Shown here: piece by piece, positions 17,355-26,033 of the stretch
How positions within the stretch are numbered: position 1 is the stretch's first letter
Layout of the letters: each line of letters opens with the position of its first letter
NCBI GenBank assembly: GCA_963601915.1
Contig: CAVCGL010000017.1
Location: 1 to 48,226, forward strand
DNA from: Butyricicoccus_A sp963601915
GTDB lineage: Bacteria > Bacillota > Clostridia > Oscillospirales > Butyricicoccaceae
DNA: 48,226 bases
Direction: 5' to 3'
Position numbers and translations under genes: made by a program
The notes under the pieces: generated by a model
What the model was told of the DNA's origin: nothing
Seen by the model: only the letters and a program-made list of their open reading frames with translations
Databases searched by the model: none

Positions 17355-17383
17355 GAAAAATCCACCTCCCCGCGAGGGGAGGC
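17355..17383 (-). terminator. Internal hairpin between rplI and dnaB
   Basis: Perfect CCTCCCC-loop-GGGGAGG stem (17365-17382) followed on the minus strand by ATTTTT. It could lower dnaB expression relative to rplI, partially terminating after the ribosomal protein gene. Confidence 0.6.
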
Positions 17384-17392
17384 TGGATGTAT

Positions 17393-17842
17393 TTACTCTA
17401 CCTCAGTGACCTGAACCTTCAGCTTGCCGACAACCTCCGGATACAGCTTGACCTTCAGCTCGTAGGTGCCGAAGCTCTTGATGGCTTCGTCCATCACGAT
17501 CTTGTTCTTACTGATCTCGATGCCGTGCTCCTTCTTGAGCTGGGTTGCAATTTCCTTGCTGGTGACAGAGCCGAAGATACGGCCGCTGGTGCCGCCCTTT
17601 GCCGTCAGATGTACCATGATGGACTCAAACTTCTTGGCATTTGCCTCAGCCTCTGCGCGCTCCACAGCCTGACGATGCTTCTTGGATTCCTCCGCCTGCT
17701 TCATCTGGTTCATGTTGTCTGCGTTTGCCAAAACCGCCAGCTTGCGCGGCAGAAGGAAGTTTCTGCCGTATCCCTCAGAGACTTCTACGAGCTGGCCCTT
17801 TTTGCCCTGACCCTTTACATCCTGCTGTAAAATAACTTTCAT
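17393..17842 (-). CDS. rplI: 50S ribosomal protein L9
   Basis: Ribosomal protein L9, 149 aa, the usual length. The N-terminal domain has MKVILQQDVKGQGKKGQLVEV and GYGRNFLLPR; a long central helix rich in Ala/Glu/Lys is followed by the C-terminal rRNA-binding domain with GRIFGSVTSKEIA. GGAGG precedes the start. It lies 27 nt downstream of gdpP. Confidence 0.98.
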   Translation of the reverse strand: MKVILQQDVKGQGKKGQLVEVSEGYGRNFLLPRKLAVLANADNMNQMKQAEESKKHRQAVERAEAEANAKKFESIMVHLTAKGGTSGRIFGSVTSKEIATQLKKEHGIEISKNKIVMDEAIKSFGTYELKVKLYPEVVGKLKVQVTEVE

Positions 17843-17869
17843 AATGAAAAACCTCCAATGTTGGTATCG

Positions 17870-19870
17870 TTATTCGTCGTCTTGTGTGTTTTGATCCAAG
17901 TAGGCTTCGATTGCCTTCATGATCTGTTCCTTGGCTCGGAGCCAATCGGTATTTCTCAGCTGCGCACCAGCCGCCGTCAGACTGCCGCCGCCGCCAAGCA
18001 TCTCTGTGAGCACTTGGACATTGACCGCACCCATCGAGCGCGCGGACACCACAATGTCATCTCCATTGGGAAACGCCACAATGCTGGCACGCACGCCAAT
18101 GATATTGAGCAGCTCATCCGCCGCCTGCGCCGCTGTCGGCCGTGTGACCGGAAAGTCCGCCACCGCGACAACAATGCCGCCCGGTGCATTTTCCGCGCAC
18201 GAAATGACGCGCTCGCGCTGCATATAGTCCTCAAAGGAATTCTGAAACAGCCGCTTGACAGCAATCATGTCCGCACCGGCACGGCGCAGATACGCCGCCG
18301 CCTCGAAGGTGCGCACACCCGCTTTAATCGAGAAGCCCTTGGTATCCAGAAAAATACCCGCCAGCAGACTCTCCGCCTCCACGCGGCTGATCGTCTGATT
18401 GGGTACCATATATTGCAGCAGCTCACTCACCAGCTCGCTGGCAGAAGATGCCGACGGTTCATGCATATTGACGGCACAGTTTTCGATATAATCTGCGGCA
18501 CGTCTGTGGTGGTCGATAACGGCGACCTTGCGGAAACGAGACAGCAGCTCCGGCGCATCGACAAAATCCGGCCGGTTGGTATCGACGACAACCATCAGGC
18601 TGTTGCCGTCAATCAGCTCTTCCGCCTGCTCCGGCTCGATAAACACGCCGTCATAGTCGCCGCTCGCCTCTACGCGCTCGAGCAGCGGCAGCGCCAGCGT
18701 CTGCGCGCGATGCAGGACAACATGCACCTGCTTGCCTCTGCTGCGCGCGGCGCAGACAACGCCGACAGCTGCGCCCAGGGCGTCAATATCCGAATGATGA
18801 TGTCCCATGACAAACACCTGTGACGAGTCGCGCATGAGCTGACCCAGCGCATTTGCCATGACACGGGATTTTACTTTGGTTCGTTTTTCGACTTCCTTGG
18901 CAACGCCGCCAAAGAACTCAAAGGCATAGCGGTTTTTGATTACCGTCTGATCGCCGCCGCGGCTCAGCGCCATATCCAGCGCCAGCTGGGCAAACTCATA
19001 TTTTTCCTGCAAGGTCTTTCCGTCTCTGCCAATGCCGATGGACAGCGTGGCATTGATGCCCTCACGCGAGACAATCGAGCGCACCGCGTCGAGGACAGAG
19101 AACTTATCCTGCGTGATTTGCGCCAAATTGCGCTCTTCCATCACGAAAATATACTTATCTCGGTCAAACTTCCGCAGAACGCCTTGAATGTCCTTTGTCC
19201 ACTCGCCAATGCGATTGTCAATGGATGCAAGCATCGTTGACTTTTCCGAATCATTGGCGTTTTTGACCAGTTCCTCATAGTTGTCAATGGAGATAATCGC
19301 AACAACCGGCCGTGTCTCCTCGTATTTCTGCCGGAGAGAAATCCGCTCCGTACAATCCAGCCAGTACAGCGTCATCAAAACACTGGTGCTGCCGTCCATC
19401 GGACGCACGCGCGAGCCGATAACCGTATAATATTTCTCGCCGATTTTGACCTCGGACGGATAGACGGATTTGTCCTCCGTCAGCCAAGAGGTGTCAAAGC
19501 CCGGAATAATATCCTCCAGCGTCTGCTCGAACAGGCTGTCATGCATGTCGTGCACGGCATGAAACTGCTCATTGCACCAGATAATCTGTCCGTTTCCGAT
19601 CATGCAGACCGTAATCGGCATGGGAATATCAATAAAATTCTGCCTTGTCTCGTTATCTGTTCCGCCGGATATTTTTTCCAAATATTGCAAAACTTCCTGA
19701 TTGCGGCGGCGCATGGTCACGACATAATAAATATATAGACTGGCACAGATCGCCATCTCAAACAACGCCAAAAACAGAGAGAAAAAAGCACTCACACAGG
19801 CGAATATCAAGAATACCACAAAATACATGCCGAAGCCCGGCTCCAGAATTCTCGCTAGTCGCTTATCCAA
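17870..19870 (-). CDS. gdpP: Cyclic-di-AMP phosphodiesterase GdpP (DHH family)
   Basis: Hydrolyses c-di-AMP to pApA at the membrane. 666 aa from a TTG start at 19870 that has AAAGGAGG 9 nt upstream; the longer ATG frame begins inside the promoter. Two transmembrane helices (about 15-55) are followed by a PAS-like domain, a degenerate GGDEF domain (SRGGDQ instead of GGDEF), then the DHH domain with GHHHSDIDALG (about 355-366) and VIDHHRR (about 450), and DHHA1 at the C-terminus (GGGGSLTAAGAQL). First gene of the operon. Confidence 0.95.
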   Translation of the reverse strand: MDKRLARILEPGFGMYFVVFLIFACVSAFFSLFLALFEMAICASLYIYYVVTMRRRNQEVLQYLEKISGGTDNETRQNFIDIPMPITVCMIGNGQIIWCNEQFHAVHDMHDSLFEQTLEDIIPGFDTSWLTEDKSVYPSEVKIGEKYYTVIGSRVRPMDGSTSVLMTLYWLDCTERISLRQKYEETRPVVAIISIDNYEELVKNANDSEKSTMLASIDNRIGEWTKDIQGVLRKFDRDKYIFVMEERNLAQITQDKFSVLDAVRSIVSREGINATLSIGIGRDGKTLQEKYEFAQLALDMALSRGGDQTVIKNRYAFEFFGGVAKEVEKRTKVKSRVMANALGQLMRDSSQVFVMGHHHSDIDALGAAVGVVCAARSRGKQVHVVLHRAQTLALPLLERVEASGDYDGVFIEPEQAEELIDGNSLMVVVDTNRPDFVDAPELLSRFRKVAVIDHHRRAADYIENCAVNMHEPSASSASELVSELLQYMVPNQTISRVEAESLLAGIFLDTKGFSIKAGVRTFEAAAYLRRAGADMIAVKRLFQNSFEDYMQRERVISCAENAPGGIVVAVADFPVTRPTAAQAADELLNIIGVRASIVAFPNGDDIVVSARSMGAVNVQVLTEMLGGGGSLTAAGAQLRNTDWLRAKEQIMKAIEAYLDQNTQDDE

Positions 19871-19943
19871 GATGCACAGCCTCCTTTCCCGTTTTTCGAT
19901 GAACGAAAAACTGTGATGGCGTACTGCCACCAATACATACTGC

Positions 19944-19972
19944 ATTATAGCAAAACATACCCCATAATGCAA
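19944..19972 (-). promoter_or_regulatory. Promoter of the gdpP-rplI-dnaB-tilS-hpt-ftsH operon
   Basis: TTGCAT (19967-19972) and TATAAT (19944-19949) on the minus strand, 17-bp spacing, with an extended TGC before the -10. Located about 75 bp before the TTG start of gdpP. Confidence 0.75.
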
Positions 19973-19998
19973 TCATCCTGGACAAATTGGCGATAACA

Positions 19999-20032
19999 AA
20001 CGTGCAGGAAATCCCTCAATTTTCCTGCACGT
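19999..20032 (-). terminator. Terminator overlapping the end of the acyltransferase gene
   Basis: ACGTGCAGGAAA / TTTCCTGCACGT, a 12-bp perfect stem whose loop contains the acyltransferase stop codon; a short TTTGTT follows on the minus strand. Confidence 0.7.
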
Positions 20033-21110
20033 GATTGGTTTCTTGTGTTTTTTCCTGTTTTTTTGCCGAACGAAACAGCCACAGCTTCATTTCCTCGATC
20101 AAGCGGTCATACGTGCGCACAATCGGCGGCGCACTGAGCAGCCAGGAAACGAGAAAAGCATACAGCACCAAGAGTATGAGCTGCGGGATGCCGCCCGCCA
20201 GCTTGCCCGGGTATTTCAGGTGTTCAAAGGCCGGCATAAACCAATTGATGATGCTGCAGACAAAGCCCCAATGTCCGACAATCCACAGCATAGGAAAGGC
20301 GTGCAGCATATACACCGTCATGCTGCCCTTGCCGATGCTGGTGAGCAGGCCGTGTTTGGAACACACGATGCGCAGCAGCAAAATACCGAGCAGCGGTGCT
20401 GCCAGATACATGGCGAGTCGAAACTCCATGCCCGCCCACGGCGTCAGTCCCTGCCTCGCATACGAATTGACGAGCTGAAATGGATGACTGGAGCCCTTTT
20501 TCGTCGGCAAAACATCCGTCATCCACAGCGCGAGAAACGCGCCGACACCCGCGCCGCACCACGCAATCGGGAGCGGAATTTTGCGAATGCGCTGCATCTG
20601 CTCCGGCGTGCAATAATAGCCGAGCAAATAAAACGGCAAAAAGCAAATCGTTCGCGACAGCGACAAATCCCGTCCAATACAGGGATCCCCGCCAACGAGC
20701 AGCGCAACCGCCAGCGAAATCGGCAGCAGCCAGCGAATGCGCAGCAGCTCCGGCATCAACACGCGGATGATGAGCAGCGTCAGCAAAAACCAATACATAT
20801 TGAGCGGGCGAAACAGTGCATACTGCATCCCCGGCTCCTGTCCCGCGCGCACGAGATAATACAGCGTATTAAACACCAAAAACGGAATGAGATATTCCGC
20901 CCATGCGGCATCGCGGCGTTTTTCCGCATGTTTTCCAAAATATCCGCACAGGAACAGGAACAACGGCATCTGCACAGCGAGCACGATTGTCCGGATCGTG
21001 AACAGCAGCGGCGTTTTCTGTCCCAGCATATCATAGATGTGTACATATACCACACTGATGATGAGCAGCCCCTTCAGGTTGTCCAGTGCGGCATCTCTTC
21101 CCCTTGCCAA
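20016..21110 (-). CDS. Acyltransferase-3 family membrane protein
   Basis: Integral membrane O-acyltransferase of 364 aa with about ten hydrophobic segments. The N-terminus RDAALDNLKGLLIISVVYVH is the family pattern (D-x2-KG-h-h-h), with the His at the end of helix 1 presumed catalytic. The relatives closest in pattern are fucose 4-O-acetylase-like proteins, which decorate exopolysaccharide or cell wall glycans. The start is TTG at 21110 with AGGAGG 7 nt upstream; this ribosome site overlaps the stop codon of the upstream gene (gap 11 nt), so the pair is one operon. Confidence 0.85.
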   Translation of the reverse strand: MARGRDAALDNLKGLLIISVVYVHIYDMLGQKTPLLFTIRTIVLAVQMPLFLFLCGYFGKHAEKRRDAAWAEYLIPFLVFNTLYYLVRAGQEPGMQYALFRPLNMYWFLLTLLIIRVLMPELLRIRWLLPISLAVALLVGGDPCIGRDLSLSRTICFLPFYLLGYYCTPEQMQRIRKIPLPIAWCGAGVGAFLALWMTDVLPTKKGSSHPFQLVNSYARQGLTPWAGMEFRLAMYLAAPLLGILLLRIVCSKHGLLTSIGKGSMTVYMLHAFPMLWIVGHWGFVCSIINWFMPAFEHLKYPGKLAGGIPQLILLVLYAFLVSWLLSAPPIVRTYDRLIEEMKLWLFRSAKKQEKTQETNHVQEN

Positions 21111-21121
21111 ACCGGTTCCTC

Positions 21122-22429
21122 CTACTCGTCCTGTGTTTCGTTCTCTGACTCTTCGGATTTTTCCGGAACCTTCTGCTTTTCTTTCACCGTGCGAGCCGGC
21201 AAATGCACCGGCTGTCCCTGTTCGTCAATGGATTCCAGCCAAGCATAGTCGGTTGCCTCTATCGGCAAATTTTTCTTTCTCAAGCTGCGGGAGATGATGT
21301 CGCCCAGGATATGCTTGATGACAGCGAACAGCGGCACGCCAATCAGCATACCGACAAAGCCGAACAGGCCGCCGAACAGCAGGATGGAAAACAGTACCCA
21401 AAAGCTGGACAGACCTGTAGAATTGCCCAAAATCTTCGGGCCGAGAATGTTGCCGTCAAACTGCTGCAGCAGCAGGACAAAAACCAGAAAGTACAGCGAT
21501 TGCAGCGGAGATACAATAAAGATAATAATAAACGAAGGAATCGCGCCGATAAACGGGCCAAAAAATGGTATGATATTGGTCACGCCGATAATCACGCTGA
21601 CCAGCATCGCAAACGGCATATTCATAATATTGAGAATGACCACTGAAATCAGGAAGATAATAAACGAATCCAGCAGCTTGCCCGTGATAAAGCCGGTAAA
21701 CGCCTGATTGGAAAATCTGCCGTACTCTACTATCATATTGCCCCATTTTTTGCCGAACAACGCATAAGTACAGCGAATGATCTGGCGGATAAAGTTCTCT
21801 TTGCCCGCCAGCAGATAGATCGCAACGATAATACCGATAAAGATGTTTTTAAACATCGTTACGGTGTTCATTACACCGGCGGAAACGTAGCCCAATGTAT
21901 CTACGGACGGAGTAAACGAGCTTTGAACAAACTCCTCGATGTAGCTGACCGCCTGCGCATAGGCGTTCATGACGGTTTCCTCTCCGCTCGGATAGTACTG
22001 AACGACCAAATCCTGCACGGTACGGGATAAGTGCATCATATTACTCGGCAGCGTTGCCGCCAGCCCTGCCACGCTGGAAATCAGCTGCGGGATAATCAGG
22101 GCGAGCAGGCCGCCAATAATTGCCGCCGCGCCGAGAAATGTCGTGAGCATGGCCAAAATTCCGGCACAGCGCACCGCTTTTCTGCCGCGCCAGCGAAAAG
22201 TATGTGCCAGCAGGCGCATATATTTGTGCCGCAGCCAATCATATGGCGAGGACAGCACATAGGCAATGCCGATACCAATAATAATCGGCATGAGAATATT
22301 GACCAGCTTGCCAATACCGGCCGCCAGTCCGTTGAACTTAAAAATACAAAAGAATATGGCAATCGTCACGGCGCCGGTAATGATGATCGTGGCACCCCAA
22401 CCGATGTATTTTTGCATGGCTTTTTTCAC
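21122..22429 (-). CDS. AI-2E family transporter
   Basis: Membrane protein of 435 aa from a GTG start (AAAGGAG, 7-nt spacing). It shows the family layout: two N-terminal helices, one more helix, a long soluble region (about 110-200), then several helices with the conserved segment VTNIIPFFGPFIGAIP and LQQFDGNILGPKILGNSTGL near residues 290-350. Despite the name, AI-2 export is shown only for few members; others act in Na/H exchange. The C-terminal tail is highly charged. Confidence 0.9.
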   Translation of the reverse strand: MKKAMQKYIGWGATIIITGAVTIAIFFCIFKFNGLAAGIGKLVNILMPIIIGIGIAYVLSSPYDWLRHKYMRLLAHTFRWRGRKAVRCAGILAMLTTFLGAAAIIGGLLALIIPQLISSVAGLAATLPSNMMHLSRTVQDLVVQYYPSGEETVMNAYAQAVSYIEEFVQSSFTPSVDTLGYVSAGVMNTVTMFKNIFIGIIVAIYLLAGKENFIRQIIRCTYALFGKKWGNMIVEYGRFSNQAFTGFITGKLLDSFIIFLISVVILNIMNMPFAMLVSVIIGVTNIIPFFGPFIGAIPSFIIIFIVSPLQSLYFLVFVLLLQQFDGNILGPKILGNSTGLSSFWVLFSILLFGGLFGFVGMLIGVPLFAVIKHILGDIISRSLRKKNLPIEATDYAWLESIDEQGQPVHLPARTVKEKQKVPEKSEESENETQDE

Positions 22430-22604
22430 GGGAAAGCTCCTTTCCTGTTGTGCTTTTCATTATTCTTTATATATTGTAGCAGATTTCACATGAAGTCAAC
22501 GGACAATGAAGATATTTTAACAAAAAATTTCCACGTGTGCAGATACCCTGCGCTTTCGTATAATCCGCAAAATAAAATTTTGGTGTTTTTGTGCACAATT
22601 TCCA

Positions 22605-22633
22605 TTGCTTTTGCGGTTGTGTCCGCCTATACT
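22605..22633 (+). promoter_or_regulatory. Promoter of the T-box leader
   Basis: TTGCTT (22605-22610) and TATACT (22628-22633), spacing 17 bp, about 30 bp before the first T-box stem I sequence. The ~170 bp between here and the divergent AI-2E gene holds nothing else I can identify. Confidence 0.65.
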
Positions 22634-22654
22634 AAAAGAGTAAATAAAATATCC

Positions 22655-22901
22655 TGATCGAAAGACAGCGATGGAGACAGTACGTCTGTATGGAACCTCT
22701 CAGCGAATCGGGGACAGTGTAAGCCCGACACCAGTACATGCAGTCTGAATATCACTCCTGAGTCGCAGACCGAACCGATTGTTTCCCAGTAGGTTTATGC
22801 CGGATTTCCCCGTTATCGGAAGCGCATATGTCAGTATGCAGTAACAGGTGGTACAACGAAGCAAATATGCTCTCGTCCTTTTACGGATGGGAGCTTTTTT
22901 T
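22655..22901 (+). promoter_or_regulatory. T-box riboswitch, isoleucine specifier
   Basis: Transcription-attenuating T-box. Stem I shows the loop-E half AGTA (22679-22682), the distal double T-loop region (CAGCGAATCGGGG...GTGTAAGCCCGAC, 22701-22729) and the specifier loop GAA-T-ATC-A (22747-22754). By comparison with the glycyl T-box pattern GAA-N-codon-A, the codon is ATC, isoleucine. The antiterminator carries AACAGGTGGTACAACG (22843-22858); its TGGT would pair with ACCA of an uncharged tRNA with discriminator A, as in tRNA-Ile. The terminator is GCTCTCGTCC / GGATGGGAGC plus seven T (22869-22901). It controls the oxidoreductase operon starting at 22965. Confidence 0.9.
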
Positions 22902-22964
22902 ATTTCTTATTCGAAATCATTTACGAAATTCTTTCGCTGAACACGATGGATGGAGGAGTTACAC

Positions 22965-23543
22965 ATGAAAGATATTGTCGAGATCCGCTGGCACGGCCGC
23001 GGCGGACAGGGCGCAAAGACCGCCTGTCTCCTGCTCGCAGACGCCGCATTCAGCTCTGGCAAGTATGTACAGGGCTTTCCGGAATACGGCCCGGAGCGCA
23101 TGGGCGCACCGATCACTGCGTACAACCGCATCAGTGACACCCGCTGCACCGTACATTCCAACATTTACGATCCGGACTACGTCGTTGTCGTAGACGAGAG
23201 CCTGATTGAAACCGTTGATGTGCTCAAGGGTCTGAACCCGAAGGGCGCTATCATCGTCAACACCCCGAAGACACCGGCTGAAGTCCGCAAGGAGCTGGGT
23301 CACTACGAGGGCCGCGTCTGCACCATCGACGCCCGCCGCATCTCGGAAGAGGTTCTGGGCAAGAACTTCCCGAACACGCCGATGCTGGCCGCTACCGTCA
23401 AGGTTTCCGGTGTTGTTGATCCGGAACAGTTCGTTACCAACATGGAAGCATCGTTTAAACACAAGTTTGCGACCAAGCCGCAGGTCATCGCAGGCAACAT
23501 GACCGTGCTTACCCAGTCTATGGAAGAGGTGCAAGAAGGATGA
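22965..23543 (+). CDS. 2-oxoacid:ferredoxin oxidoreductase, gamma subunit
   Basis: Gamma subunit (192 aa) of a four-subunit 2-oxoacid:ferredoxin oxidoreductase of the Por/Vor type. The N-terminal WHGRGGQGAKTAC is the gamma-subunit signature, followed by FPEYGPERMGAP. The ATG at 22965 has GGAGGAG 6 nt upstream, better than the one 15 nt earlier. It ends in an ATGA overlap with the delta gene. The enzyme oxidatively decarboxylates a 2-oxoacid to acyl-CoA with ferredoxin as acceptor, or runs in reverse. Preceded by an Ile T-box, which favours a branched-chain oxoacid or an anabolic role over bulk pyruvate metabolism. Confidence 0.9.
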   Translation: MKDIVEIRWHGRGGQGAKTACLLLADAAFSSGKYVQGFPEYGPERMGAPITAYNRISDTRCTVHSNIYDPDYVVVVDESLIETVDVLKGLNPKGAIIVNTPKTPAEVRKELGHYEGRVCTIDARRISEEVLGKNFPNTPMLAATVKVSGVVDPEQFVTNMEASFKHKFATKPQVIAGNMTVLTQSMEEVQEG

Positions 23544-23842
23544 TTCACGCGAAAGATATTAACGAGCAGTCCAAGTGGCAGGAGCTGACCCCTGGCTGTG
23601 AAATTTATGAACCGGCTACGGCATCTATGACCATCACCGGTGAATGGCGCACCATGGCGCCGAAGTGGGACGCTACCAAGTGCAAGCAGTGTCTGCTGTG
23701 CGCACCGTACTGTCCGGATTCCTCGATTCCGGTCGTTGACGGCAAGCGTCAGGACTTTGATTTTGACCACTGTAAGGGATGCGGCATCTGCTATAAGGTA
23801 TGTCCGTTCCAGGCTATCTCTTTTGGAAAGGAGGAGAAGTAA
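23540..23842 (+). CDS. 2-oxoacid:ferredoxin oxidoreductase, delta (ferredoxin) subunit
   Basis: Electron-transfer subunit of 100 aa with two 4Fe-4S motifs: CKQCLLCAPYCPDSSIPV (about 48-65) and CKGCGICYKVCPFQAI (about 78-93). The ~45-residue N-terminal extension (ELTPGCEIYEPATASMTITGEWR in essence) is typical of the delta subunit. The start overlaps the gamma stop codon. AAGGAGG at its 3' end serves the alpha gene. Confidence 0.92.
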   Translation: MIHAKDINEQSKWQELTPGCEIYEPATASMTITGEWRTMAPKWDATKCKQCLLCAPYCPDSSIPVVDGKRQDFDFDHCKGCGICYKVCPFQAISFGKEEK

Positions 23843-23845
23843 TCC

Positions 23846-25027
23846 ATGTCGATTCGTGAAAGACTGTCCGGCAACGAAGCGGTTGCCTATGCAATGAAGC
23901 AGATCAATCCGGATGTTATGGGTGCTTTCCCGATCACCCCGTCCACAGAAATCCCGCAGTATTTTGCCCAGTATGTGGCAAACGGCGAGGTTGACACCGA
24001 ATATGTCACGGTTGAGTCGGAGCACTCCTCCATGTCCACCTGTATCGGCGCTGCTGCTGCCGGTGCACGCGCCATCACTGCAACATCTTCCTGCGGTCTG
24101 GCTCTGATGTGGGAGCTGCTGTACGTGGCTTCTTCCTCTCGCCTGCCGATCACGCTGGCACTGGTAACCCGTGCTCTGACCGGCCCGATCAACATCAACA
24201 ACGACCATTCCGATGCTATGGGTGCTCGTGATGCCGGTTGGATTCAGCTGTTCGCAGAAAACAACCAGGAGGCATATGACAACTACATCCAGTGTATGCC
24301 GATCAGTGAGAACCCGGACGTTCGCCTGCCGATCATGGCATGTCAGGACGGCTTCATCACCTCCCACGCCGTAGAAAACATCGAGCTGGAGACCGACGAG
24401 ATGGTCAAGAGCTTCGTTGGCACCTACAATCCGGAGAACTACCTGCTCAAGCACGAGAACCCGCTGGCTGTCGGCCCGTATGGCATCTCTCCGTACTACA
24501 TGGAGGCAAAGGTTGCTCAGGCAAATGCCATGAAGAATGCCAAGAAGGTCATTCTGGAGGTTGGCAAGAAGTTCGGCGACATCACCGGTCGTTACTACGG
24601 CTTCTTTGAAGCATACAAGATGGAAGACGCAGAGACCGCTGTCGTTCTGATTGGCTCCTCTGCCGGTACCGCTCGTGAGACGGTTGACGAGCTGCGCGCA
24701 CAGGGCCGCAAGGTCGGCATGATTAAGGTTCGTGTATTCCGTCCGTTCCCGTTTGAAGAAATCGCAGAGGCTCTGTCCGGCTGCAAGGCTGTTGCTGTTC
24801 TGGATAAGGATGAGAGCTTCTCCGCTGCTGGCGGCCCGCTGTTTGCAGAGACCCGCAGCGCGATGTATGATCTGGACAATCGTCCGAAGGCAATCAACTA
24901 TGTATACGGTCTGGGCGGCAGAGACTTCCGCGTAGAAGACTGCACATACATTTTTGATGAGCTGGACAAGATCGTAGAGACTGGCAAGACCGGCGAGGTT
25001 TACCGCCACATCGGACAGAGGGAGTAA
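23846..25027 (+). CDS. 2-oxoacid:ferredoxin oxidoreductase, alpha subunit
   Basis: Alpha subunit of 393 aa. GNEAVAYAMKQINPDV and FPITPSTEI near the N-terminus are the domain I signature; the catalytic-site Glu/His region TVESEHSSMS follows, then the transketolase C-terminal-like domain (about 255-380, with KVRVFRPFPFEEI). Its pattern is closest to PorA/VorB. AAGGAGGAG precedes the start. Codon use across these four genes is strongly biased to GC-ending, translationally preferred codons, pointing to high expression; this bias also creates a 568-codon antisense frame. Confidence 0.92.
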   Translation: MSIRERLSGNEAVAYAMKQINPDVMGAFPITPSTEIPQYFAQYVANGEVDTEYVTVESEHSSMSTCIGAAAAGARAITATSSCGLALMWELLYVASSSRLPITLALVTRALTGPININNDHSDAMGARDAGWIQLFAENNQEAYDNYIQCMPISENPDVRLPIMACQDGFITSHAVENIELETDEMVKSFVGTYNPENYLLKHENPLAVGPYGISPYYMEAKVAQANAMKNAKKVILEVGKKFGDITGRYYGFFEAYKMEDAETAVVLIGSSAGTARETVDELRAQGRKVGMIKVRVFRPFPFEEIAEALSGCKAVAVLDKDESFSAAGGPLFAETRSAMYDLDNRPKAINYVYGLGGRDFRVEDCTYIFDELDKIVETGKTGEVYRHIGQRE

Positions 25028-25033
25028 TAGACC

Positions 25034-25963
25034 ATGGCATATAGTTTGAAAGAACAGTTATCGAAAGAAGAGCGCTTTGTCGGCGGTCATCGTCTGTGTG
25101 CCGGCTGCGGCGCAGGCATCACCGTTCGCGCTGTCCTGCGTGCACTGGAGCCGGAGGACAAGGCAGTAATCACCAATGCAACCGGCTGTCTGGAGGTTTC
25201 CTCCTTCCTGTATCCGTACACCGCATACACGGACAGCTACATTCACTGTGCATTTGAAAACGCAGCTGCTACCTGCGGCGGCGTAGAGGCAGCATACAAT
25301 GTCCTCAAGCGCAAGGGCAAGATTCAGGACAACTTCAAGTTCATCACCTTCGGCGGCGACGGCGGCACCTATGACATCGGCTTCCAGTCCCTGTCCGGTG
25401 CGATGGAGCGCGGTCATGACATGGTATATGTCTGCTACGACAACGAAGCATATATGAACACCGGTATCCAGCGTTCCTCTTCTACCCCGCGTTTCACCGA
25501 CGCCACCACCACACCGGTCGGCAAGGTATCCTACGGCAAGAAGCAGAACAAGAAGGATCTGACCGAAATCATGGCAGCACACAACATCCCGTATGCTGCA
25601 CAGACGACATTCCTGGGCAACTTCCGTGATCTGCACGAGAAGGCACACAAGGCAATTTACACCGAGGGCGCTTGCTTCCTCAACGTCATGAGCCCGTGTC
25701 CGCGCGGCTGGCGTTTCCAGGCGCAGGATATGGCAGAGATCTGCAAGCTCGCTGTTGAGACCTGTGCATGGCCGCTGTACGAAGTCGTCGAGGGCGAATG
25801 GCATCTGACTTACATGCCGAAGAAGAAGCTCCCGATTGAAGAGTACATGTCCAAGCAGGGCCGCTTTAAGCACTGCTTCAAGCCGGGCAACGAGTGGATG
25901 ATTGAAGAAGCACAGAAGTACGTTGACGAGAAGTGGGAAAAGCTGCTCGCAAAGTGCAAGTAA
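25034..25963 (+). CDS. 2-oxoacid:ferredoxin oxidoreductase, beta subunit (TPP-binding)
   Basis: Beta subunit of 309 aa that holds thiamine diphosphate and the proximal Fe-S cluster. HRLCAGCGAGI near residue 20 supplies two of the cluster Cys; GGDGGTYDIGFQSLSGA followed by CYDNEAYMNTG (about 112-150) is the TPP/Mg motif (GDG-N28-N). Only 6 nt separate it from alpha. It completes a gamma-delta-alpha-beta order like archaeal and Thermotoga por clusters. Confidence 0.92.
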   Translation: MAYSLKEQLSKEERFVGGHRLCAGCGAGITVRAVLRALEPEDKAVITNATGCLEVSSFLYPYTAYTDSYIHCAFENAAATCGGVEAAYNVLKRKGKIQDNFKFITFGGDGGTYDIGFQSLSGAMERGHDMVYVCYDNEAYMNTGIQRSSSTPRFTDATTTPVGKVSYGKKQNKKDLTEIMAAHNIPYAAQTTFLGNFRDLHEKAHKAIYTEGACFLNVMSPCPRGWRFQAQDMAEICKLAVETCAWPLYEVVEGEWHLTYMPKKKLPIEEYMSKQGRFKHCFKPGNEWMIEEAQKYVDEKWEKLLAKCK

Positions 25964-25996
25964 TCGCTTGATTCTCTTTGATTATCATAGAAAAAG

Positions 25997-26028
25997 ACAG
26001 TCCGAACATCATGTTCGGACTGTTTTTG
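25997..26028 (+). terminator. Bidirectional terminator after the oxidoreductase operon
   Basis: ACAGTCCGAACA / TGTTCGGACTGT, a 12-bp perfect stem with 3-nt loop followed by TTTTTG; the minus strand reads into TCTTTTT, so it also ends the convergent PAP2 operon. Confidence 0.9.
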
Positions 26029-26033
26029 TTTGC

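Noticed and set aside
22747..22753. Tyrosine specifier (TAT) for the T-box
   Set aside because: The established spacing GAA-N-codon-A puts ATC, not TAT, in the specifier position.
23303..25009. 568-codon open frame antisense to the oxidoreductase genes
   Set aside because: It is a by-product of the strong codon bias of the sense genes, has no ribosome site and no family features.
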